A program made the translations under genes and the position numbers. From an uncultured Pseudomonadota bacterium (GTDB lineage Bacteria > Bdellovibrionota_B > Oligoflexia > Oligoflexales > CAILAO01), in the NCBI GenBank assembly GCA_903832105.1, contig CAILAO010000007.1, positions 1 to 10,881 of the forward strand: DNA of 10,881 nt. The letters are read 5' to 3'. Of the stretch, positions 1-5,848 are shown one piece after another. Under the pieces are notes generated by a model, which saw only the letters and a program-made list of their open reading frames with translations, was not told the origin of the DNA and ran no database searches. Position 1 is the stretch's first letter. Every line of letters starts with the position of its first letter.

Positions 1-2
1 TG

Positions 3-89
3 ATTTATACTAAGGGAACTATCCGGAAAATTCATGAAAAAGAGGAATTTTACATCTTAGTTTCGTCGAAATGGAGTGTTTATGAATAA
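3..89 (+). CDS. C-terminal end of an unidentified protein, possible partner of the YgiT-type gene
   Basis: An open frame enters from the left edge and runs 28 codons to TAA at 87-89. Its residues include GTIRKIHEKEEFYILVSS and it ends WSVYE. I do not recognise the fold from this tail. The frame overlaps the ATG of the next gene (82) by 8 bases, the kind of overlap seen in translationally coupled pairs. Genes directly upstream of YgiT-type zinc-finger genes are often small toxins such as DUF4258 proteins, so a toxin partner is plausible by position. The tail itself shows no DUF4258 signature that I can point to. The start lies outside the window. Confidence 0.45.
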   Translation: MYTKGTIRKIHEKEEFYILVSSKWSVYE

Positions 90-303
90 CCCAATTAAAT
101 TTACTAACTGCATTTCTTGTAGAAGCAAAAAGATCAAGAAGATTAAAGGCATTTATCTTCTTCACATCAAAGGGAAAGAAGTCAAGGTTCCAGACATCGA
201 ATACTACTCTTGTCCTGACTGCGGTGAGAGGTTTACCGATCTTGACAATGATTGCAAGATCGATTCCTACTTTAAAAAGAAAATCAGAAAGAGTGTGGCC
301 TGA
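82..303 (+). CDS. YgiT-type zinc-finger protein (MqsA N-terminal-like), probable antitoxin
   Basis: A 73-residue protein with the YgiT/MqsA-type zinc knuckle. CxxC at residues 10-13 (CISC) is followed by a basic strand segment and the typical GKEVKVPDIEYYSCPDCGERF block, which supplies the second CxxC and the conserved CGE turn. Free-standing proteins of this type lack the HTH domain of full MqsA and are normally the second gene of a toxin-antitoxin-like pair. The ATG at 82 is preferred over the in-frame GTG at 76 because GGAG at 73-76 is spaced 5 bases from it. The 8-base overlap with the upstream frame supports coupled translation. The tail is Lys-rich (FKKKIRKSVA) and could contact nucleic acid. 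The family call is fairly secure; the antitoxin role is inferred from context. Confidence 0.75.
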   Translation: MNNPIKFTNCISCRSKKIKKIKGIYLLHIKGKEVKVPDIEYYSCPDCGERFTDLDNDCKIDSYFKKKIRKSVA

Positions 304-320
304 GAGAGGTTGTATTAAAA

Positions 321-338
321 GCCACTAATTGTAGTGGC
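321..338. other. Perfect 7-bp stem-loop after the YgiT-type gene
   Basis: GCCACTA / ATTG / TAGTGGC forms a perfect 7-bp stem with a 4-base loop, 17 bases after the zinc-finger gene stop. No T-run follows, so it is not a clear intrinsic terminator. It may stabilise or end the transcript of the small operon. Confidence 0.4.
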
Positions 339-350
339 AATGCAATATTT

Positions 351-497
351 ATGGTAGAAGCTGTCTTGAAAATCGGATTGAAGGAAACAATGGTCAGTGA
401 CTCGGTTTTTTACTTCCATGCCTAGCAGGCCATTGAAAAACTCTTCAAAGCATTCCTATCCAAACTAAATGTCAAATTTCCTAAAACACACAAATAA
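351..497 (+). pseudogene. Broken HEPN-domain gene (nonsense codon, 3' truncated)
   Basis: Reading from ATG at 351, the frame gives MVEAVLKIGLKETMVSDSVFYFHA, a TAG at 423-425, then QAIEKLFKAFLSKLNVKFPKTHK and TAA at 495-497. This is the core of the HEPN family (PF05168-type), whose hallmark is FHAQQAxEKxxKAxL followed by FPKTHDL. The TAG replaces the first Gln codon of the QQ pair, explained by a single C-to-T change from CAG. The domain should continue about 50 residues or more past KTH but stops at once, a few bases before the tRNA-Ile relic. No nucleotidyltransferase (MNT) partner gene is visible. HEPN proteins are RNases or toxin-side proteins, but this copy looks dead. The match is from motif recognition, not a search. 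Confidence 0.7.
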
Positions 498-503
498 GTA
501 CAA

Positions 504-552
504 CCACCTGATAAACATGAGATCAGCAGTTTGAGTCCACCGAGGCCAACCA
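504..552 (+). pseudogene. Degraded 3' half of tRNA-Ile(GAU), candidate attachment-site scar
   Basis: From the anticodon loop CTGATAA (508-514) to terminal CCA (550-552) the spacing is exactly that of a tRNA: 5 (ACATG), 5 variable (AGATC), 5 (AGCAG), T-loop TTTGAGT (530-536), 5 (CCACC), 7 (GAGGCCA), discriminator A, CCA. The loop and the GAGATC...AGTCCAC context match bacterial tRNA-Ile(GAU). The D-arm and the 5' acceptor strand are absent. The T-stem halves (AGCAG/CCACC) and the anticodon stem no longer pair, so it cannot be functional. A 3' tRNA fragment fused to foreign DNA is the usual product of tyrosine-recombinase integration into a tRNA gene. The 3' polarity places the element to the left. 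The fragment identity is strong; the attachment-site role is inferred. Confidence 0.7.
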
Positions 553-846
553 GCGCTTGTTGATTTCTAAAATTCTTATGCTATTTTCTTCTTTTCCTGA
601 GAGTTACGATTCCTAATAATAAGTTTCGCTATTTTTTCATGCGTTTTTTGCGTGATTTGGCGTCAAACACCTGACAGATTTGGTCATCCACAAAATTTAT
701 GTTAGAGTAATAGATAGTGTATCCCTACCATTTCCGTAAAAAGTAACCATGCTGTTTTGGTTTTTAGGCTGCTGTTATCTTGGGTTTAGGAACTGAGAAC
801 TTACTATGTGAAGAATCGGGATGCAACTTTCCATCGAGGACATAAA
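553..846. other. Non-coding stretch between the tRNA relic and the HTH gene
   Basis: About 290 AT-rich bases with stop codons in all frames that I read. I see no convincing gene or protein remnant. TCATGC (637-642) and GCGTGA (650-655) can form a 6-bp stem with one G-T pair around a T-rich loop, but it is weak. The promoter of the gene at 847 must lie here, yet no box pair with good spacing stands out. Confidence 0.5.
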
Positions 847-1545
847 ATGGTTGAACAATGGCTTTCCATCGTCGAGTATGCACGAACTTTCACAACCTCG
901 GATATGACGATTCGCCGACGGATTAAAACAGGAAAACTACCGGCTGTACTAAAAAATGGAAAATATTTTATTCCTGTTTCTGTCGATGAAAACGGTACGC
1001 CATATCGGGAAGTCAGATCAAATGCACCTGCTTCCGGCCCCCTAGAGCTAACGCCGAGACAAATGCCTCCTCGCTATCCAGAGAGTAGAATCGTTTCTCC
1101 GCAAGCATCGGCGGAATCCGATCTTCTAATTGTTAAGAAAAATACTGTTCCACATTCACTCGGACAAAAACCAATAGATACATCGTTCCCGAAATACACA
1201 GCTAATAATCCAAATTTCTCTAAAAAGCCCCTTCCTCCTACGCAACATGCTCCGGTGTTTAACATGCCCGATGAAGATAGAACAATCCCATCAAATATCT
1301 GGCGCCCTGTTGCTGAAAGAGGTTCGGTCACCGTTGAGAGTCAAAATCTATTATCTTTTTGCGAATCTGTGGTGACCAAGCTGTCACAAACAGAAAAAAG
1401 AATCGAACAAGAGTACAAGGAGAAAATCGCCGCGCTCGAAGCAAAACTTACTGCCAAAGAGTTCGAAATTTCTCAACTTCGTCAACAAGTCGATGATCTA
1501 CAGTTGTTGGCTAAGATTCTCGAAAGAAAGAAAACCCCCGCCTAA
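847..1545 (+). CDS. HTH (MerR/excisionase-type) DNA-binding protein with C-terminal coiled coil
   Basis: The start chosen is ATG 847 (232 residues) because GAGGA at 836-840 lies 6 bases upstream; the longer GTG start at 808 has no ribosome-binding site. Residues 6-43 form a MerR/excisionase-like winged HTH (SIVEYARTF, TIRRRIKTGKLP, GKYFIPV), similar to the helix pattern EAAxxLxVSxxTVxRxIKxGKLPAxxxGxxxxIP. Residues about 50-155 are a Pro/Ser-rich, low-complexity linker, probably disordered. Residues about 160-228 are a long charged coiled coil (EKRIEQEYKEKIAALEAKL and onward), likely for dimerisation. The design suggests a DNA-binding regulator or DNA-organising protein rather than a phage excisionase, which would be much shorter. 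It is convergent with topA. The target and true function are unknown. It may be core or part of the neighbouring island remnant. Confidence 0.75.
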   Translation: MVEQWLSIVEYARTFTTSDMTIRRRIKTGKLPAVLKNGKYFIPVSVDENGTPYREVRSNAPASGPLELTPRQMPPRYPESRIVSPQASAESDLLIVKKNTVPHSLGQKPIDTSFPKYTANNPNFSKKPLPPTQHAPVFNMPDEDRTIPSNIWRPVAERGSVTVESQNLLSFCESVVTKLSQTEKRIEQEYKEKIAALEAKLTAKEFEISQLRQQVDDLQLLAKILERKKTPA

Positions 1546-1592
1546 CGTCGGTTTAGAAGATCAATACCCGCATTACTTCGCAGGGAAAGTGT

Positions 1593-1615
1593 CTTTATTT
1601 TCGTAACGAAATAAG
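1593..1615. terminator. Possible bidirectional terminator hairpin between convergent genes
   Basis: CTTTATTTTCG / TAA / CGAAATAAG forms an imperfect stem with two bulged T residues, in the 72-base gap between the HTH gene stop and the topA stop. It is followed by GTTTTA on the forward strand. The stem is AT-rich and the T-tract short, so termination strength is uncertain. Confidence 0.35.
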
Positions 1616-1617
1616 TT

Positions 1618-3948
1618 TTAGCCATCGGCAGATGAAGACTCAGCCGCAGTGGACGTCTTACAAGCCGGACAGATTTTCCTCGTTCCGTACCGCTTTGTAG
1701 TTTTCTCCGTCAAAATGGTAAATCCACAATTCCCACATACCTCTTTAATTGGCTTATCCCAAAGGGCGTATTGGCAACTAGGATAGTTTGTGCATCCCCA
1801 AAATGTTTTACCCGACCGACTCTTCCTCATAACTAAATTGCCTGAGCAACCTTTTTCGGGACAAGTAATATCCGACTCCGGACTCTTCACGGTTGGACAC
1901 TTTGGGTAATCAATACACGCGATGTATTCTCCATAACGCCCATTTCGTACGACCATGTGTTTGTTGCATTTCGGGCATTTATGCTCTGATATCTGCACTT
2001 CCTTAATTTGAACGTTCCCCTCTTTTGTCCGCGTGAATTCCCGGCTGTTTCGACACTTTGGATAGTTAGAACACCCCAAAAATTCACCTTGAGATGACCA
2101 CTTCACTTGCAGCAAGCCGGTTTCACAACGATCACATTTAATATTGGTAGGCTCTACTGCCTGTTTAACGTTAATCATGTTCTTTTCTGCAACAGAAACC
2201 TGCTCTGCAAAAGGCTTATAAAATTTTTGGAGAACCTTTTTCCAATCGACGCTCCCCTCTTCCACCTTATCCAAACTATCTTCCATCTCAGCCGTAAACA
2301 AGATACTTAAAATTTCTGGAAAGGCCTGTACGAGTAGTTCATTTACTTTTTCACCCAACGCCGTAGGCTCATAATGATTGTCCACCTTCTTGACGTAACC
2401 GCGGTCAACAATTGTCGAAAGTATTGTGGCATACGTTGAAGGGCGACCAATACCTTTTTCATCGAGTTCTTTAACGAGGGAAGATTCGTTAAATCTTGGC
2501 GCTGGTTGCGTAAAATGCTGGTCTGTCGTTACTTCACGAAACTTCAGAGTCTCACCAACTTCCAGTTGAGGAAGAAGCTCTGATTTGTCGTCAAAATTAT
2601 CTGCTTCCTCCGAATCAACTCCTTCAACATCATCCGCTCGACGTTGAATCTCGTCATGACCCTCCTCATAAACCTCTAAAAACCCCTTAAATACCAATCT
2701 TGTTCCTGTTGTTTTTAATCCTATCGTCCCTTTATCAGTACTGAGATCGATCGTTACTTGATCATAAAGCGCGGGTTTCATCTGACAAGCAATAAAACGA
2801 TTCCAAATTAATTTATACAAAGAGTGTTGATCTTTCGTCAGCACCTTAATTAAGGAATCAGGATGATGTTCGATCATCGTGGGCCTAATCGCCTCATGCG
2901 CGTCTTGCACAGTCTGTCTTTTTGTCGCATATAAAACGGGTTTCTCCGGCAAAAACTCTACACCGTATCTCTTTTCGACAAATTTTCTAGCAAAATCAAC
3001 AGCTTCATTCGAAATGCGCGTTGAATCTGTCCTCATGTACGTGATAAGACCCACAGGACCTTCACCATCTAAATCAACGCCTTCATAAAGACTCTGCGCG
3101 ACCGACATGGTTCTTTTCACGTTAAAACCGAGTTTTCTAAAAGCTTCCTGTTGAAGCTTTGATGTCGTAAACGGAGGGACAGGATTTTTCTTTCTCTCAC
3201 GTCTCGCGACCTTTTCAACGATGATTGAACCACCGTTCTCAATTCTGCTTTTGAGCGCATAGGCCGTTTCCTGCGACTGAATTTTGAGCTCTTTTCCAAC
3301 TCTTTTACCATCTGCTGAATGCAATTTTGCCGCGAAAACAGGGGGTTGTTTCGCGCTCAAAGAAGTTAGAATAGTCCAATATTCCTCTGCTAAAAAAGCC
3401 CGTACCTCTTTTTCTCGCTCACAAACAAGACGAACAGCGACACTCTGCACTCGACCCGCAGAAAGTCCTCTTCTCACTTTCTTCCACAGAATCGGGCTGA
3501 TTTTATAACCAACGAGCCTGTCTAGAATCCGTCGCGCTTGTTGTGACTCGTAGCGTTTACAATCCAAGGTTGAAGGATGCTTAATTGCTTCTTGGACACC
3601 CTTTTGAGTAATTTCCTGAATCAGAACTCGCCATATTTTTTCTTTTGGAATATCGATTTCCGAAGCAATGTGCCACGCAATAGCCTCTCCTTCACGATCA
3701 GGGTCTGGCGCCAAATAGACCGCATCTGCATCCTTGGCTTCGGCAGCAATCGACTTAAGTATTTTTTCCTTGCCAGGAATTACAACATACTCTGGATTGA
3801 AATTATTATTGACATCCACCCCAAGCGTTTTGTCTGGAAGGTCTTTCACATGTCCTTTTGAAGCAATGATTTCATATCCCTTACCAAGGTATTTCTTTAG
3901 CGTTTTGACTTTTGTCGGTGATTCTACAACTACCAAGTACTTAGCCAT
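1618..3948 (-). CDS. topA: DNA topoisomerase I (type IA, omega protein)
   Basis: A 776-residue cytoplasmic type IA topoisomerase that relaxes negative supercoils through a transient 5'-phosphotyrosine link. The Toprim domain opens the protein (YLVVVESPTK, with Glu9) and carries the metal-binding triad in PDPDREGE (Asp82, Asp84, Glu86). The catalytic Tyr is Tyr304 in GLITYMRTDSTRIS. HEAIRPT (351-357) and GRPSTYATI (501-509) are family motifs. An acidic loop covers about 431-457. Four C-terminal zinc ribbons follow, with cysteines 605/608/626/632, 658/661/678/684, 696/701/719/725 and 738/741/760/763; the last is spaced differently and resembles a YrdD-like ribbon. The length is somewhat below E. 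coli TopA (865). ATG 3948 is the natural start; the SD is weak (GATGGG). The gene follows smg by 154 bases on the same strand, so it may share the smg transcript or have its own promoter. Confidence 0.97.
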   Translation of the reverse strand: MAKYLVVVESPTKVKTLKKYLGKGYEIIASKGHVKDLPDKTLGVDVNNNFNPEYVVIPGKEKILKSIAAEAKDADAVYLAPDPDREGEAIAWHIASEIDIPKEKIWRVLIQEITQKGVQEAIKHPSTLDCKRYESQQARRILDRLVGYKISPILWKKVRRGLSAGRVQSVAVRLVCEREKEVRAFLAEEYWTILTSLSAKQPPVFAAKLHSADGKRVGKELKIQSQETAYALKSRIENGGSIIVEKVARRERKKNPVPPFTTSKLQQEAFRKLGFNVKRTMSVAQSLYEGVDLDGEGPVGLITYMRTDSTRISNEAVDFARKFVEKRYGVEFLPEKPVLYATKRQTVQDAHEAIRPTMIEHHPDSLIKVLTKDQHSLYKLIWNRFIACQMKPALYDQVTIDLSTDKGTIGLKTTGTRLVFKGFLEVYEEGHDEIQRRADDVEGVDSEEADNFDDKSELLPQLEVGETLKFREVTTDQHFTQPAPRFNESSLVKELDEKGIGRPSTYATILSTIVDRGYVKKVDNHYEPTALGEKVNELLVQAFPEILSILFTAEMEDSLDKVEEGSVDWKKVLQKFYKPFAEQVSVAEKNMINVKQAVEPTNIKCDRCETGLLQVKWSSQGEFLGCSNYPKCRNSREFTRTKEGNVQIKEVQISEHKCPKCNKHMVVRNGRYGEYIACIDYPKCPTVKSPESDITCPEKGCSGNLVMRKSRSGKTFWGCTNYPSCQYALWDKPIKEVCGNCGFTILTEKTTKRYGTRKICPACKTSTAAESSSADG

Positions 3949-4040
3949 GATAAACCCATCTTTCTGAACGACGTTAAAACATTAGACCTTTATAGAAGGC
4001 ACAGTTTGGCAAAAGTATCAATCTCCAATTATGCTTTTAC

Positions 4041-4062
4041 GGAGTAACACATCCTGTGCTCC
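4041..4062. other. Bulged stem-loop in the smg-topA spacer
   Basis: GGAG-TAA-CACA / TCC / TGTG-CTCC gives two stacked 4-bp helices separated by a 3-base bulge on one side. It lies 40 bases past the smg stop and about 93 bases before the topA start. No T-run follows on the reverse strand. It could be a processing site or a weak attenuator between the two genes. Confidence 0.3.
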
Positions 4063-4102
4063 TCATGTTTCAATAGTTTTTGGAACACACACGGGTTAGA
4101 TT

Positions 4103-4633
4103 TTAGCAGAAAAATTCGACCGCACGGCCCTTCATAAGCTTCTTTAATCGCTTACCAGCTTGAGCGGACCCACACAACCGCAACATTTCTGCAAAGAATG
4201 TGCACACTTCTTCTTCTTCCCAATCTCTTGTATCAATTTCTCTAAGCCCCTCTAGTAACCGCTCGGTTGTGTCATTTCCAAGTAGTCCCAAGCGGAGACA
4301 GGTTGTAATTCCTCTCCAAATATCATCCGAAATGGACACTCTTTCAAAAGGATGTTCCACTCTGATTCCTGCCTTTGAAGGGGCCAGCGAGCCGATAATA
4401 TCCATAATATTTCCGGATCGTTGCGCCATATCATACCAATCAAAAGCCCGATCAACTTCCTCAGATGAAAAACCACAGTCCGACATATGCTTTTTTAATT
4501 CGGCTTCCTGTGAAAGCGACCCCTCCTCTTTTACAACAATATTCGCAATTTTCAATACCACGTCCCACCATCTGGAATTCTCTTCAACACCTTTATATTG
4601 ATCTTTTTTCTGGTCAAAAGCTCTCTGTATCAT
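4103..4633 (-). CDS. smg: Smg family protein (DUF494)
   Basis: A 176-residue soluble protein with the DUF494/Smg pattern. An N-terminal amphipathic helix is followed by LKKHMSDCGFSSEEVDRAFDWYDMA (about 46-70, given here as the L-x-GF-x-EEV-x-A-x-W signature), then a variable middle. A C-terminal helical block comes next: IWRGITTCLRLGLLGNDT, LLEGLREID (126-134) and WEEEEVCTFFAEML (138-151). In E. coli, smg sits between dprA/smf and yrdD, a topA-like zinc-ribbon gene; the same dprA-smg-topA order here supports the call. The molecular function of Smg is not established. The protein is longer than typical Smg (about 157) and has a basic tail (KRLKKLMKGR). ATG 4633 has GGAGA positioned 4-5 bases upstream. 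A candidate promoter lies 90-120 bases upstream. Confidence 0.72.
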   Translation of the reverse strand: MIQRAFDQKKDQYKGVEENSRWWDVVLKIANIVVKEEGSLSQEAELKKHMSDCGFSSEEVDRAFDWYDMAQRSGNIMDIIGSLAPSKAGIRVEHPFERVSISDDIWRGITTCLRLGLLGNDTTERLLEGLREIDTRDWEEEEVCTFFAEMLRLCGSAQAGKRLKKLMKGRAVEFFC

Positions 4634-4723
4634 TTTCTCTCCAGCCCAAGAAGTGAAGGTACACGGAACCGAGGCAAAACGACAAACAAAAGTACGGCAA
4701 AACGGGTTGACTGTTCACTTAAA

Positions 4724-4751
4724 AGTATCAGGTTTTCTATGGAGTTGACAA
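4724..4751 (-). promoter_or_regulatory. Candidate sigma70-type promoter for smg-topA
   Basis: On the reverse strand TTGTCA (4751-4746, 5 of 6 to TTGACA) is followed after 16 bases by GATACT (4729-4724, 4 of 6 to TATAAT). Transcription would start near 4717, giving a leader of about 84 bases before the smg ATG. It sits in the 179-base non-coding gap after dprA, where a new promoter would be expected. Confidence 0.4.
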
Positions 4752-4764
4752 CCTTTGATAGAAA

Positions 4765-4776
4765 GTTTCGCGAAAC
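4765..4776. promoter_or_regulatory. 12-bp perfect palindrome upstream of the smg promoter
   Basis: GTTTCGCGAAAC is a perfect palindrome lying 14 bases upstream of the candidate -35 box for smg. The position would suit an activator or repressor site. No regulator is identified, and a 12-bp palindrome can occur by chance. Confidence 0.3.
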
Positions 4777-4812
4777 AGCAACGGTTTTTTGTCCTTTTTT
4801 AGCTTTTCCCAA

Positions 4813-5760
4813 CTACATCGCTTCCAACAAATCTTCAGCTGATGAGAAAGAATGAGCTCCGTCCTTAATAAGTTGATTCCCCCCAAGAGATCGGACGTCA
4901 TTTTCTGGATGAATCAACACTGCCACATCTCGTCCCTGGTCAAGCGCACACCGAGCAGTGATGATGGCTCCTGAATTTTCACCAGCTTGCATCACGACGA
5001 TACTGTCACATAACCCCGAAATGATTCGATTTCTTACAGGAAAATCGACAGGTTTGGCTTGCGCATTCCATAATCTTTCCGAGATAAATGCGGCTTTCCC
5101 GTCTTTTAAGTACGAAAAAGAAACTCTGTTTCCCTTTGGATAGAATTCTTGCAATCCACCGGCGAAAACGATGACAGCCGGAACTATCGCTCGGTTTGCC
5201 TTTTTACACCCCTCAAGGACTCCTTGATGCACCGCGATATCACAGCCGTAGGCGCCACCGCTTACGATGGAAAAGCCTTTCTCCGTCAATCCCCTACCCA
5301 ATTCGAAACTCTCTTTAATGGCGAATCCAGAGGCCTTCCGAGATCCGATAACCGCAATCATTCTCTTTTTTAAAAGTGACACATCTCCTGAAATCGTCAA
5401 AGCAAGCGGTGGATCTGGAATCATTTTCAGTAGTTCTGGATAATCAGGGTCTGCCAATGTAACATACGAAATTCCTTTGTCATTACAGAAATGCACGTGT
5501 TCATAAATTGCCTTCGAAAGAATTGATATGTTCGCTTCAACTCGTTTTAAGTAGAGGTTTATCCCAGGAACAAATCTAGGAAAAAGACTTCCCATTTCCT
5601 TGATGAATTCCTTCCAATCTCTTAATGAAATATTGCTAAGAGACAGGTTTTGACCAAAAAAAGAATGTTCATATTGATAGAAAAAAAGAGGAGCAGAAAA
5701 CCACCGATAAATTAATTGCGAAGCGACATGATTAACCACCATGAAAACTCTAGACAACAT
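4813..5760 (-). CDS. dprA: DNA-processing protein DprA (Smf), without C-terminal winged helix
   Basis: DprA binds incoming single-stranded DNA in the cytoplasm and loads RecA during natural transformation. The start taken is ATG 5760 (315 residues) because GAGG lies 6 bases upstream; a longer frame would need TTG at 5799 with no SD. The Rossmann-like core is complete: VIGSRKAS (137-144) with the GSR motif, SGGAYGCDIAVHQG (167-180), FAGGLQEFYPKGN, then FPVRNRIISGL (240-250) and SGAIITAR (263-270), ending NQLIKDGAHSFSS. The usual FAVPG after the GR turn reads VAVLIHPEND. The N-terminal 95 residues are aromatic-rich (IYRWFSAPLFFYQYEHSFF) and do not show an obvious helix-hairpin-helix/SAM-like repeat. 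The C-terminal DML1-like winged helix found in many DprA proteins is missing. The gene lies 88 bases after the LysM gene. Confidence 0.93.
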   Translation of the reverse strand: MLSRVFMVVNHVASQLIYRWFSAPLFFYQYEHSFFGQNLSLSNISLRDWKEFIKEMGSLFPRFVPGINLYLKRVEANISILSKAIYEHVHFCNDKGISYVTLADPDYPELLKMIPDPPLALTISGDVSLLKKRMIAVIGSRKASGFAIKESFELGRGLTEKGFSIVSGGAYGCDIAVHQGVLEGCKKANRAIVPAVIVFAGGLQEFYPKGNRVSFSYLKDGKAAFISERLWNAQAKPVDFPVRNRIISGLCDSIVVMQAGENSGAIITARCALDQGRDVAVLIHPENDVRSLGGNQLIKDGAHSFSSAEDLLEAM

Positions 5761-5804
5761 AACACACCTCAATACACTTTTCCGGGACCGAATTCCCAAA
5801 ACAG

Positions 5805-5827
5805 CACGTTAGTGTGTCACGTTGGTG
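5805..5827. repeat. Tandem 10-bp direct repeat upstream of dprA
   Basis: CACGTTAGTG (5805-5814) and CACGTTGGTG (5818-5827) differ at one base and are spaced so that the period is 13. They lie between the LysM gene stop and the dprA ribosome-binding site. This could be a tandem regulator site controlling dprA, but no regulator is known. Confidence 0.35.
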
Positions 5828-5848
5828 AGATCCATGGGCATGTGAAGT

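Noticed and set aside
504..552. A working tRNA-Ile gene
   Set aside because: There is no D-arm or 5' acceptor strand upstream, and both the T-stem and the anticodon stem fail to pair. Only the 3' half is present.
637..655. Terminator hairpin TCATGC/GCGTGA
   Set aside because: The stem is only 6 bp with a G-T pair, the T-run is in the loop rather than after the stem, and no gene ends nearby.
808..846. Extension of the HTH protein to the GTG at 808
   Set aside because: No ribosome-binding site precedes the GTG, while GAGGA is ideally spaced before ATG 847, and the extra 13 residues add nothing to the HTH domain.
1074..1331. Reverse-strand frame inside the HTH gene
   Set aside because: It is a shadow of the linker-coding region with no SD and no recognisable protein features.
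3577..3967. Forward-strand frames opposite the 5' end of topA
   Set aside because: They are antisense to the highly conserved Toprim domain, and their translations show no domain or start signals.
5761..5799. Extension of DprA to the TTG at 5799
   Set aside because: It is a rare start codon with no SD, while ATG 5760 has GAGG 6 bases upstream.
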